From Dipteronia dyeriana (taxonomy: Eukaryota; Streptophyta; Magnoliopsida; Sapindales; Sapindaceae), in the NCBI GenBank assembly GCA_032871835.1, contig CM065297.1, forward strand, positions 17,343,098 through 17,407,097: a stretch of DNA of 64,000 nucleotides, given 5' to 3'. Of this stretch, positions 35,201 through 45,554 are shown piece after piece. The notes below the pieces were generated by a model. It did not search any database. It was not told where the DNA came from and saw nothing but the letters and a program-made list of their open reading frames with translations. The translations under genes were made by a program, and so were the position numbers. How positions within the stretch are numbered: position 1 is the first letter of the stretch; the number at the start of each line of letters is the position of its first letter.

Positions 35201-36375
35201 GTTGATGCTTATGCTATATTGTCCATCCCATCGTCTGCTACTCGTGTTGAAGACACTTTGTGTTGGCACTACACAACTGATGACAATTATTCGGTCAAGA
35301 GCGGGTACAAGTTAGGGAATGAATCGGAGTACTTAAATAGAGCCTCATCTTCGGGCTCAGGGCTTCTGGAATCTTGGTGGAAAACGTTGTGGCATCTGGA
35401 AATTCCCACGAAGGTTAAGGTCTTCATATGGAGGGCATGCCGACATTGGATTCCAACTAGGCAATGCTTGGCAGCGAGGCATATCCCGGTAGAGGGAGTG
35501 TGTCCTATCTGTCTTTGAGATTCGAAACTGTATTGCATGCCTTATGGGGATGTAAGAGGTTGAAAACAGTACGTGGGGCCTGTGTCTTTATGGAGAAAAC
35601 ATCTTTTGCTAATGGTTTGCATTTTCTAGATTTTATTCTAGGATTTTTCAAATGCTTATCTAAAGGAGAATTGTCTCTGTTTTGACTTGTGTTTTGGCGC
35701 ATTTGGTTCGTAAGGAATCAATGGGTTCATGGGGAACAGGAGAATACGGCGGAGACAGTGTTGTCTTGGTCAAGAAATTTTCTTTTTGGATTTCAGGATA
35801 CGAATGGAGTTTGTTCAGATAAAGTTGTTTCCTCTGGTTCTGCTAATTCTCCAGGTTCTATTATTTCAAATGGTTACACTGTTGCTAAATGGATCCCTCC
35901 TTTAGGTGAATTGTTTAAGATTAATACGGATGCGGCTCTAGATATGGAAAATAATATTGTGGGTATGGGCACAGTTATTAGAAACAGGCAAGGAGAAGTA
36001 ATGGGCTCTGTCGTGCAACGCTCAGAGGCAATATACTCTCATTCTTTAGCAGAAGCAGTTGCGCTTCTGCGGGGTATTGAATTCGCGTTTGATCTTGGTG
36101 CTTTACCAACTGTTGTTGAGTGTGATGCTAAGGGTGTGGTTGAGCTTATTAATTCAGGTAGGAAAAATTATTCAGAGATCGGATTAGTTTGTCTAGATAT
36201 TACAGATCGATTGCGTGATGGATCAATTTCTGGTATCCAGTTTGTTGCGAGGGCAGCAATTAATGTTGCGCACACACTTGCCAAGTTGGCTTTAAGCGTT
36301 GATCATGATAGGTTTTGGGTTGAGTCATATCCGGATTGTGTGAGTCATTGTATCCAGGAAGATCTTCTTGATTGA
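32229..36375 (+). pseudogene. LINE ORF2: endonuclease, reverse transcriptase, zf-RVT, RNase H
   Basis: Domains in order: the AP-like endonuclease starts MAWNVRGL (32235) with METK (about 32325), GDLN (about 32630) and SDHRPI (about 32888) as catalytic landmarks. The reverse transcriptase has SPSKAPSPDGLP (33587), FRPISLCNVIYKIVAKAL (33772), LDMSKAYDRVEWGF (33978), RGLRQGDPMSPYLY (34150) and a TDD active-site box, FFTDDSLLF (about 34298). The zf-RVT region is at 35367-35518 (LWHLEIPTKVKVFIWRAC). An RNase H (RVT_3 type) is at 35910-36375 with FKINTDAALD and VVECDAKGVVELI. Stops or shifts occur in the endonuclease and at about 33944, 34472, 35143 and 35518, so it is not translatable as one protein. 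Confidence 0.88.
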
Positions 36376-36445
36376 TCTCTTGTTTCTTCTGGTTTTTTTA
36401 ATAAAGTGTTTCCCTTACCAAAAAAAAAAAAACTAAGTTTCGTCA

Positions 36446-36899
36446 GTTAGCTTTAATTGTATAGGGGTAAAAGAGTACTTTACTCCTATACAATATAATG
36501 ATGATATATACACAGAATTTTTAACACACGTATATTTTTGTTTATTTTATTTATAGGTTTTCATTTTCGAATAATTTTGACAACAATGTTAGTATTGGTA
36601 TAATATTAACAAAAAATCAATCATATAAAAATGGAAAAATACTAAACTGAGAATGAATAGTAAATAAGAATATAATTGATATTGTCGTTAAAATATTTTT
36701 AGATATTTATTTAGAAAATTTTAATTAAAAAAGATACAAATGGTGTTTCATTAATAACATTTTTTAATTTTGTTGTAATTATAATGGTAAATTTAATGCA
36801 TAAAAGATTAAACAATTTTGCTCTAATATGATAAATAAAGGGTATTTACGTGTTTTAAATAAAATTGTTAAAGTCAACTGTTATATTTAACACTGTTAA
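36446..36899. other. interior of the split long-TIR element
   Basis: AT-rich and non-coding, between the LINE target duplication and the right terminal repeat of the host element. Confidence 0.5.
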
Positions 36900-37045
36900 A
36901 CAGTTAGAGAGACCAATTTGGTCACTTTTAAAAAGAGAGGGACAAATTTGGCAATTGAAAAAAAATGTGATAACCAATTTGGTCACTTCTATAAAAGTCG
37001 TAAACAATTTGGAATTAAAAAAAAAAAGTCCAGGACCTAATTAGT

Positions 37046-38033
37046 AGTTACTCTTTTTTCCTTTTTGAAATGAACATTGAAAATGTTCATACAAAACGTC
37101 AGATGTATGGCATTATTGATTCTTATAAAAGGTGTCCATTATTCTTGTTTGAATGAATAAAAGTGAGAAATTCATATATACCCCTACGACATATAAAATT
37201 TGTGTTTGATCGTAAATCCATCACACCTGCATTACGAGGTTGTGGGTTCGAGTTCTCTCAACCCTCTCTTAAAAAAAAAAATTAAATTTATATAATAGTG
37301 TAATACTTAAAAAAAAATTGTTGTTAATCACATATGTAATTTCAATGTTAATAACCAACTGAAATGTGAAATGCCTAAAATACCTCTCAAGTAAGTATCA
37401 TCTCCCCTAAACTCTCTCCCCTCTCTTCAACGGCGGACCACCATGGAGGGCAGGGAGGCATCTGAAAAACAAGTTATAAAAAATGTAAAAAAAAATTATG
37501 TATTTTACATTTCAGTAATATAATTTTTTATGTTTTTATCATTTAGTCCTCCAACTCCAGACTTCCAATTCTGCCCTTGCCTCTCCTTAAGCTGTTTGAA
37601 ATGTTTTTCACGTAGCAACATATATCTCTCTAAATTGCTAAGTGAAATCATAAAGTAGCCAAATTGATAAGAGATGATTTCACGTAGCAAACTTTACTAG
37701 TTACTAATCGATTTCAAGTTTGAATAAAAAATGTGAGGGTATTGTTGTAATTTTATAGTTATACCTGAAAATGAAATTTTGTAATTTATGATTAAAAGTA
37801 AATTTTACATAATTTATGAATAAAAATAAATTTTATATAGTTGATGTGATCACTTTCTTAAATTCACTAAAAAATGTTTCAATAATTTGTTGGATTCTCT
37901 CAACAAAAAAAAATTATTGGACAGATATCAAGAAAGATAGACAGCAAGAAGCCCACACAGTTAGTATATTGTAGAAAAAAATCTTCGCATAGATATAAAC
38001 AGTTGATTAATAAATTCGGGTAACCATTATTTG
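37046..38033. other. AT-rich intergenic region with a possible tRNA-derived SINE trace
   Basis: Near 37230-37275, GAGGTTGTGGGTTCGAGTTC is a good Pol III B box and is followed by an A-rich run (37272-37282), as in tRNA-derived SINEs. No convincing A box is seen 35-50 bp upstream, so I call it only a trace. No protein gene is supported. Confidence 0.35.
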
Positions 38034-38035
38034 AT

Positions 38036-38081
38036 GTCTTCCAATTATATATTGTCACTTGTCATCTAATTGTTTTAAGGG
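38036..38081 (+). repeat. direct repeat left of MULE A (copy 1)
   Basis: TGTCTTCCAATTATATAT joined to TGTCACTTGTCATCTAAT and TGTTTTAA. The same order recurs at 45329-45381 with an additional 14 bp in the middle. It sits immediately outside the left terminus of MULE A, and its partner immediately outside the left terminus of MULE B. Confidence 0.8.
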
Positions 38082-38302
38082 GCCAAAAAATTATTGGCAC
38101 TATTTGAGGGGTATGTTGTGCAAATATCACCACTTTACTAATGTATGTTTAAAAGGCACCAAAAGAGCGTTTGAAACAAAAATACCCCGAAATATTTTAA
38201 CAGTGAGGAAGTTGTCGTTTACAAAGTCAGAGAGAAGCAACAGTCAAACCGACGGGAAACTAATCGATGGTGAAGTGACCGGAAGAGCTGCGATTGACAA
38301 AG

Positions 38303-39639
38303 GTAAGATTGGTTATTTTTCCTCGTTTTTGTTGTTGTTAACTTGCCTTACATGTTAGAATTGATTTTTGTTGATAGGAATTGTAGAAACCGATTAAAAT
38401 AGAGAATTGTGAATGGTTGTGGTTTAGGTTAGAGTTTGTAATTTGGTTGAATATCAGTTGAGGAAGATGAAATCTGGGTTTTTGAGACCTTTTTCAAGAA
38501 AATCGAGCTTATTTGATTAGTCGAGCTATTTTTATCGTGAAAAACAGGTTTTGGTAGATCTAGGTTTTTGGAAAAGGAATCGAGTTTTTTCAAAAAAGAA
38601 TCGAGCTTTTTAAAAAAAAATCGAGCCATTTTGAAAAGGATCGAGCTTTTTTGAAAAGGGATCGAGATTTTTTTAAGAAGGATCGAGCTTTTTTAAAAAG
38701 AGGTGGAGGTTATTGTGAAAGGGATCTAGCTTTTTTTAAAGGGATCGAGCCTTTTTTATAAGGAATCGAGCTTTTTTGAAAAGGGATCGAGCCTTTTTGA
38801 AAGGGATCGAGCCTTTTTGAAAAGGAATCGAGTTTTTTTGAATATGTTTCTAGCTTTTTTGAATAGGTTCGAGCTGTTTTTGAATTGGATCGAGCCTATT
38901 TGAAAGGGATCGATGAAAGGGGATCGAGACTTTTTTAAGAGGTATCGAGCTTTTTTAAAAAGGAGTGGAGGTTATTTTGAAAGGGATCGAGCCTTTTTGA
39001 TAAGGGATCGAGCTTTTTTGAAAAGGGATCGAGACTTTTTTAAGAGGGATCGAGCTTTTTTAAAAAGGGGTGGAGGTTATTTTGAAAGGGATCGAGCCTT
39101 TTTGAAAGGGATCGAGCCTTTTTGATAAGGAATCGAGCTTTTTTGAAAAGGGATCGAGACTTTTTTAAGAGGGATCGAGCTTTTTTAAAAAGGGGTGGAG
39201 GTTATTTTAAAAGGGATCGAGTCTTTTTGAAAGAGATAGAGCCTTTTTGAAAGGGATCGAGCCTTTTTGAAAGGGATCGAGCCTTTTTGATAAGGAATCG
39301 AGCTTTTTTGAAAGGGATCGAGCCTTTTTGAAAGGGATCGAGCCTTTTTGAAAAGGAATCGAGCTTTTTTGAATATGTTTCGAGCTGTTTTTGAATTGGA
39401 TCGAGCCTATTTGAAAGGGATCGAGACTTTTTGAAAGGGATCGAGACTTTTTGAAAGGGATCGAGCCTTTTTGAAAAGGAATCGAGACCTTTTGTAAAGC
39501 AATCGAGCTCTTTTGAAAGGGATCGAGCCTTTTTGAAAAGAAATCGAGACTTTTTATAAAGCAATCGAGCTGTTTTGAAAGGGATCGAGCTTTTTAATAA
39601 AATTCTGTCTAATGATGTTGTATTTCTGTTATATTACAG
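38303..39639 (+). other. leader intron of the DUF1985 gene
   Basis: Donor ACAAAG|GTAAGATT (38303) and acceptor TATATTACAG|ATGAG (39639) are good splice sites. The start codon follows the acceptor directly. The intron is mostly minisatellite. Predicted from sequence only. Confidence 0.6.
38493..39597 (+). repeat. TCGAGC-oligo(T) minisatellite, array 1
   Basis: Units of 20-21 bp are built on GATCGAGC(C/T)TTTTTGAAAGG, with variants TTTTTGATAAGGAATCGAGC and TTTTTAAAAAGGGGTGGAGG. The spacing half, CCTTTTTGAAAGG, is itself nearly palindromic. Longer blocks recur in the middle of the array (about 38900-39230), indicating segmental amplification. The array lies inside the predicted leader intron of the DUF1985 gene. 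Confidence 0.92.
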
Positions 39640-41392
39640 ATGAGAATTAGGTTGAGGGATTCACTTAAAACTCCAGAAGAATACTGGTAAGAGGGCAAAC
39701 TGACACGACACAACCATTTTGATGCCCTCGCCCATATAGAAGACGCGCTGAAACGTGTCCCTGTAGATTTTACAGACAAAGACTGTCGGCGGTTCATGGC
39801 GTCTTGTTTCGGGCATTTCCTGACAATGCATAAGGAGATGAAGTTTTCCGGTGGTATTATCCATCAGTTGCTATTGAGGGAGCTCTATCATAACGGCCCC
39901 ACAGATGAGATGCACTTCATGTTAGGAACCCAGTCGGTGAGGTTTTCGAAGGTGGAATTTTGCCTGATCACCGGACTGCGTTTTGGAGTACCAGAGACCA
40001 CAATGTATGCAGTAGTGGTGAATGGCATACATGAGCGATACTTTCCTGGAGCCGAGGAGGTGTCGCTAGAGCAGATTAGGGGTGTTATCACCGACACAGA
40101 TTTCGGACAGGCGTACGATGCTGTTAAGCTCTGCCTCTTATATATGTTGAACTGGATACTGATAGGGGTGGATAAGAGATTCAAGATTCTAGTTTGGCAG
40201 TTTCGAGTGGTTAAGGACCTAGATGCGTTCGATGCGTTCCCGTGGGGTGCCTACATGTACAGGCATTCTATTCACTCATTCAAGCATGCGCTTGACGGGT
40301 GAAGAGACTGGTTCGAGCGACGCCGACAGGAAAAGGGCACTGATGTACACATTGTGGAGACCTACAATATATACGGTCTTTCTCATGCCCTGTTGGTAAG
40401 AAGTTTGAACTACAAATTGTATTTTATTGTTGGTGCCCAAAATTGTATGGATACTTATCATACTTATCCATGATGCAGATATTTGCGTTGGAGGTGATCC
40501 CTGAGTTGGCCAAAGAGGTCGGTGTCCAGAGGGTTACTGATCTGACTCCCCGTATTTGAAGTGGGAGTTGACTAAACAACCGAAAGGGAAGAAGCTAGCA
40601 AAGATTTTCAAAGCCAGGGTATGTATTTATTTTGTTAATGTTTTTATTAGTTAGTAATTGTACAATGACATTGTTCTAACTAATATTTCAGATGTTTGCG
40701 TTCAAGGAACTGGTGCCGACACCAGCTGAGAGACAAGCATCGTACTATGCCTGCCTAGACGAGAGGGGGACCATGTATGTAAAAGATGACATGGATGATA
40801 TGTCGCCTGAGGTCCCTGATCAGACCACCTTAGGTGGGATCAGTGGTACAGACAGGACCATTGACAGTGAGGGATCTGAGCCCGCTGCTGGGGGTTTAAG
40901 GCCCAGTGACAGTGAGGGATATCAGACAGACCCTCAACGAGAAAGGCATAGGCATAGGCGGGTTCGATTTTCCACCCCTGAACATGGTACATCTGCAGGG
41001 GATTCCCGTGGGGGCGTTGGACGTGATGGAAAGGTAAGCTGAAAACAAAGTTAAGTGTTTTTTAGTAACACGTGTTCATAGGTTTTTACAAACATTGTAG
41101 ACATGATTTCAGGCTCCGTGGACTGAAATGTTGAACCATGCGCATGAAGCCTCGAAAGAGTGACGAGTATCGACAACGTCAACACTTGGAGTTGTTGGAT
41201 ATGATCCGAAAGAGTGATGAGGATCGTCAGCAGCAACACCGATTGTTACTTGATATGATCCGGGGGCTTCACCATTCGACCTTAAGTACACACTGGGATG
41301 GCCCCCCACCTCCTGATCAATTATTTAGTCCCGGAGATACACTTCCAAAAGTTTTCAATGTGATCAAAAAATTGTCATTCATTCCCTATTAG
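39640..41392 (+). pseudogene. MULE-borne DUF1985-type gene without Ulp1 domain
   Basis: Starting at 39640 (MRIRLRDSLKTPEEYW), a TAA interrupts codon 17. The DUF1985 core runs 39796-40302, including MKFSGGIIHQLLLRELY, VEFCLITGLRFG, ILIGVDKRFKIL and FPWGAYMYRHSIHSFKHAL. A TGA at 40300-40302 interrupts it, but the frame continues as RDWFERRRQEKG up to a donor at about 40396. Further short exons are plausible at about 40480-40618, 40692-41035 and 41114-41392, each with AG/GT borders. The last exons are low complexity with a twofold MIRKSDE(Y/D)RQ(R/Q)QH repeat. DUF1985 occurs with Ulp1-type cysteine peptidases in plant MULEs, but no C48 catalytic region is present. Function unknown. Confidence 0.7.
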
Positions 41393-41411
41393 ATTCAATG
41401 TTAGGGCACGC

Positions 41412-44190
41412 TTATTTGTTGTGTCCAATTGAATGGCAGATGCTACACTTGCGACGGTATTCATCGGGAACAACTCTTTTTGTACCTTCATTAATCATCG
41501 GTGGATTAGAACATCTCCTATAATTATGCCCTGGGTGTTCACATCTCCTACATGATTGTGTAGTTGTCCTCTCCGAAGACGAGACATGGCGATTAGCCCT
41601 CGGGCGTCCTGCTTGTCTCTTGGAGTTTGGATTCAAAATCACCATCTGAGCAATGTCAGATGGCATAACCCAACTGGAAGGATAGCCCACCGGCATAATA
41701 GGAACCGAGTACGTGTTAATAAGTGTCTGTGTCTTGTAGTAGTCCGCACACAAAGCTGTGAAGTCCAAGTTTCGCTCCCTGTAAAAAAAATTAAAAACGA
41801 TCAGCTTCACCAAGAAAATGATCAGTAGGTTTTCAAAGTTGTGAAGTCCAAGTTACAGTAATCTACCGTGCCGCCGCAAGGGCGTGAGAACATGGAAAAT
41901 GATCCATTTGAAATTTGTTACAAGTACAAGTCTTTCGAGCTAAGTCTATAGTCCACTGTTTTCCAGACCGCCTGACCAAAAAAATGTTCCAGTTGACTGG
42001 ATTAACGGTCAAATAACCACACTTCTCCATACGTTTTAAGAGCACAAGATGTGCTGCATTGGTCAACTGATGACGCATGGTTTGTGCAGCTCTATAGCGA
42101 TCATGAAACCACCGTTGCAGCATATTCCTAATGAACTCAGCCAGAGTCAACATAGGCAGTTGGCGTGCAAATTTGAGGCATGAGTTTATGCATTCTGCAG
42201 CATTAGTTGTCATCACCCTATACCTTCTTTCCGGACAGTGTACACGGGACCACTTGTGTGGACCGGCATCAATGACATAATCATATGCATTCTGGTGCAA
42301 GTTTCTTAACTCTTCCATATGCTGGTTATATTCAAACTTGGTGTATGTGCGTGCTGCTTTGTCCATTATCACGGCAACATCCTTCCTATGAAATCGCTTT
42401 TTGACATTTTCAGCAAAGTGCCAACAACATATGGTATGGGTGGCATAAGGGAACACTTTAGAAATCCCGACTTCAATTCTTGCATGCCTATCGGAAATGA
42501 AAACTAGCTCATCAATATGACATAGGGCACCCTTCAAGCAATCCAAAAACCATTCCCATGAAAGGTTGTTTTCTGAGTTGCCGTACCCAAAAGCAATTGG
42601 ATACACCTGTTCGTTCCCATCTTGTGCTGTTGCAACAAACATTGTACACCGGAATCGTCCCTTCAAATGGGTACCATCAAAGGCAATGACTGGACGCATA
42701 CACGTTCGGAATCCTCTAAGTGAGGCACCACTCGACATGAAGAAGTATAGAAATGTATCATCTTCGTTGCACTGTAAGTCAGTGATTGTGCCGGGATTTT
42801 GTTGTTCCAAAACGTAACCAAATGATGGAAGCAGTTGGAAGGTTTCCTCAAGTGTTCCATATGTCAGTGACAACACATAATCGAGGGCCGCGTGTGCCTT
42901 ACTGTACATGATTTGGATTCCATACATTGATTTCATGTCGGCAATTATGTCCTTCGGACGCATTAGTCGACCATCTTGTTGTTGAAGTCTAGGTGCAATA
43001 ACTTCTCCAATTGTGATTGCACTAGCTTATCGGTGCCGGCAGTTAATTTCCTCTAACGGACAAGTGTGTTCGTTGACAAAACTTCTTACTTGAAAGTATG
43101 TGCCTTCATCTCTCCTCACTGCTCTTAACTTCCACGTACAATTTCCCATCAAATAAACTAGATGTAATGTTATCTTATTCGACCTTTTTACCTTCCACTC
43201 GAAGTTCTGCCACATTGCAAAATGGCCTACTAGTCTCTTCAAATCCTTTTTCGTTGTAAAAAACTGGCCTTTATATATCATGCTTGTAGGTTCATCTTCA
43301 AACAAGTTCATGCTTCCACCAATACCAAACGAGTATGATTCTGCTACTGAAATAACCCATGTTCTTGCATTATTTGAATCATCTGCAGTTCCATTAGCCC
43401 TCCCCTCGGAGGTCCCAACTATATCTAGTGCACTGGAACTAAATCTGTGTACATGTCTTACACGTCTTACACGTCTTTCCGTTTCAATAGGTTCTACATC
43501 TTTCTGATTGTCCTCTACATTTTCTACAGAATTTAAATTGCCCTCATTATCCACCTCATGATTCACCCCAACATTCAGTGTTGTATTCTCCTCATTGTTG
43601 ATTTCATTGTAGATCTTATTGTATTGGTGGTTATACTCTCTACCATTCATCTCAATATGACAACCAAATACATCGTCAAATTAAGGTTCCGGTCTATTAT
43701 CATGGGTGACTACTTTCGGTGGGACAACATGGGCGACTACTTCCGGTGGGACAACACATATGTTTTCCCGACCATGAATCCCACTTCTTTCTGTGAACAA
43801 CTGGTTGCTTCCGCCTGACGATCGAAATTATTAGGTGTTATCAGGATGAGGGATATCTTCACCAATGACACCTCCCACTGGCCTCTCGATTAGACTAACA
43901 CATACTTGAGGGATCACCTTATCTTCCCCTAGCATAAACTGAACATCGTCATTGTTTCTTATAAATGTACGACATGTAGTCCCAGGAACAATCGATAGAG
44001 ACTGTAGCTTAACACTGTATTTGTTCTCATCAAACTTCACAATGGTTTGCACGATCGACACCAGTTCGTCGTAACTCAAATTCTTTGACACATACAAACC
44101 TTGGTTATCGGAACCTAAATACCTCTGATTTTCGTCTGGTAATTGCTCACATCGGCCGTTGTAAGATATGACTATTCTCACCCTATCCAT
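41412..44190 (-). pseudogene. MULE transposase (MuDR-type), nearly intact, with an intron
   Basis: The start at 44190 (MDRVRIVISYNG) follows a leader-intron acceptor. The first segment (to 43831) is a PB1-like or MuDR N-terminal domain. 43650-43027 carries the DNA-binding MuDR domain (FTTKKDLKRLVGHFAMWQNF, NCTWKLRAVRRDEGTYFQVR). 42963-41867 is the MULE catalytic domain, with VIAFDGTHLKGRF (first D), VFISDRHARIEVGIS (second D) and the THTICCWHFAENVKKRF block. A SWIM zinc finger follows (CTCNKFQMDHFPCSHALAAA). An 88-bp intron (41866-41779, CACG|GTAGAT and TTTACAG|GGAG) joins to a tail with CCHC knuckles (CRRCEHPGHNYRRC). In-frame stops at 43831-43833 and 43027-43029 inactivate it; the second looks like a glutamine codon changed to TAA. 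Confidence 0.85.
43703..43756. repeat. 27-bp tandem duplication in the transposase gene
   Basis: Two adjacent copies of TGGG(T/C)GACTACTT(T/C)CGGTGGGACAACA, differing at two positions, lie between the first two coding segments of the MULE transposase. Confidence 0.9.
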
Positions 44191-44194
44191 TGTC

Positions 44195-45049
44195 CTGTCA
44201 AAACCAACATCAAAAAACATTAATAAGGAAAAAAAAAATTCATATTAAATTTACAATTATAAAGGATTAAACAAAAATCAAAAGTGTAAGATATGAAGCT
44301 TTTTTAAAAAACGGATCTAGATTTTTTTGTACATGATCGAGCCATTTTTGTACATGACCGAGCTATTTCTAACGGGATCGAGCTTTTTTTGTTCAAGACC
44401 GAGCTCTTTTTCTACATAATCGAGCTTTTTAATATATGGCTCGAGCATTTTTTCTAATGCCTCGAGCCTATTTGAAAGGGATCGAGCTCTTTTTTGAGGA
44501 ATCGAGCTTTTTTGTGAGGGATCGTGTTTTTTTTTGTACGGTATCGAGCCTTTTTCAAAAGGGATCGAGCTATTTGTGTGCGGGATCGAGCTATTTGTGT
44601 GAGGGATCGAGCTTTTTTTGGCAGGGATCGAGCTTTTTTTATGAAGGATCGAGCCTTTTTTGCCAATGATCGAGCCTTTTTTGCAGGGATCGAACATTTT
44701 CTTTTTGCGTATCCAGCATCTATTTTTGGAATCGAGCTTTTTTAGAATTTGTTCCTGACTTAGTTTCACATTTCCGAGCTTTTTTACAAATGTTTCGACC
44801 TATTTTTAAAACATTTTCACCTTGTATGCCCAAGATTATAAACTTGTTTGCACCACTACAACTCAACTCGCCCAAATATATATACAAAAAAATATGCATA
44901 CATGTTCATTCATTGTTTGTAAAAAGTTTACAACTCCAGAACATCAACATAAAAAAATTCAGACAACATGTTCATAAATGTTCATACAGTGTTATACCAC
45001 ACAGAAATACAATAAAAAATGGAAATGAAGATCAGAAATATTATTTTAC
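44195..45049 (-). other. leader intron of the MULE transposase gene
   Basis: On the minus strand, donor CAAGAAG|GTAAAATA (45049) and acceptor GGTTTTGACAG|GACAATG (44195) bracket 855 bp; the start codon lies four bases after the acceptor. The intron contains the second TCGAGC minisatellite. Sequence prediction only. Confidence 0.5.
44298..44800 (-). repeat. TCGAGC-oligo(T) minisatellite, array 2
   Basis: Units are built on GGGATCGAGCTTTTTT with variable spacers (GTGTGCGGGATCGAGCTATT, GCAGGGATCGAGC). The motif keeps the same plus-strand orientation as array 1, although the gene it precedes runs the other way, so its transcript would carry the complement. Confidence 0.9.
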
Positions 45050-45285
45050 CTTCTTGTGCAAAATATGGAATATGTGCAATATCTGGAATACAATAAATCT
45101 GGAATGGAGCTCGTTTTGTGAAGAAAAATTGGAGTAGGTGATTGATTTTCAGACAACTTTATTAGCGACAACCTTTAAAGAATAAAATATCGATTATTTA
45201 AAGGCAATTTCGGTACCTCACCATAATAGGTGCCTTTTAAACTTAACTTATTATAAAAGTGACATCACTGCAATTGACCAACAAG

Positions 45286-45435
45286 AAGGTGACATTCCTC
45301 ACCATTTCCACTTGTTTTAAACTATTGCGTCTTCCAATTATATATGGACCAATTATTGTCACTTGTCATCTAATTGTTTTAAACTATTGCTTCTCCAATA
45401 GGAAAAAAATGTGGAAATGGTGAGGAATGTCACCT
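45286..45435. repeat. inverted MULE termini facing each other (foldback)
   Basis: AGGTGACATTCCTCACCATT (45286) and its complement AATGGTGAGGAATGTCACCT (45416) are the cores of a long inverted repeat that extends outward to about 45201 and 45520. It marks where the right end of MULE A meets the left end of MULE B across about 100 bp. Confidence 0.85.
45329..45381 (+). repeat. direct repeat between MULE A and MULE B (copy 2)
   Basis: CGTCTTCCAATTATATAT, then GGACCAATTATTG, then TCACTTGTCATCTAATTGTT. It matches 38036-38081 apart from 14 additional bases. TTGTTTTAAACTATTGC also occurs twice (45313 and 45376) within the same spacer. Confidence 0.8.
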
Positions 45436-45554
45436 TTTTTTTGTTGTGTTGTAATGATGTCATCAGTTTAATAACTTGTGTTTGAAAGACACCGATTACG
45501 GTGAACTACCCAAATTGTCCTTAAAATTTATCTTTGTTCTTCCATCTTCACTTT

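Larger units (their letters stand above)
30566..36430 (+). mobile_element. L1-type plant LINE, near full length, inactivated
   Basis: The 15-bp direct repeat AACTAAGTTTCGTCA flanks it (30551-30565 and 36431-36445). The right end has AATAAAG and a poly(A) tail (about 36419-36430), the marks of target-primed reverse transcription. ORF1 (nucleic-acid chaperone) and ORF2 (endonuclease, RT, zinc-finger, RNase H) follow on the plus strand with several breaks. At 5.87 kb it is close to full length for plant L1. Confidence 0.9.
30430..37045. mobile_element. long-TIR DNA element (MULE-like, non-autonomous) split by a LINE
   Basis: The left flank of the LINE (about 30430-30550) and the sequence at about 36900-37045 are inverted repeats. 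AATTACCATTAGGTCCTGAT with TTGACTTTTACAGAAGTGAC on the left matches the complement of GTCCAGGACCTAATTAGTAG and GGTCACTTCTATAAAAGTCG on the right. Repeat length is roughly 130 bp, typical of Mutator-like elements. Without the LINE the element is about 0.75 kb and non-coding. A 9-bp target duplication was not resolvable because both flanks are T-rich. Confidence 0.6.
38082..45311. mobile_element. MULE A: Mutator-like element with DUF1985 gene and transposase
   Basis: The left terminus (about 38082-38195) contains GTTTAAAAGGCACC and AACAAAAATACCCC. The right terminus (45201-45311) is its divergent inverted copy, with CCATAATAGGTGCCTTTTAAAC and ending TCCTCACCATTTCCAC. Between them are two convergent genes: a DUF1985-type gene (plus) and a MULE transposase (minus), their stop codons about 20 bp apart. 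Each gene is preceded by a predicted leader intron filled with a TCGAGC-oligo(T) minisatellite. MULEs that carry DUF1985/Ulp1-type genes are known in plants (the Kaonashi type). Here the Ulp1 peptidase part is not seen. Confidence 0.75.

Noticed and set aside
30721..36375. RNase H and reverse-transcriptase genes as host genes
   Set aside because: All lie between a 15-bp target duplication and a poly(A) tail and belong to one LINE.
39202..39564. 120-codon lysine-rich repetitive open frame on the minus strand
   Set aside because: It is a by-product of the 20-21-bp minisatellite, whose near multiple-of-three spacing keeps a frame open. The similar frames at 44317-44769 and 57752-58304 have the same cause.
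38493..39597. Regularly spaced repeats resembling a CRISPR array
   Set aside because: Units are contiguous and the spacers are variants of the same motif. The context is a plant transposon intron.
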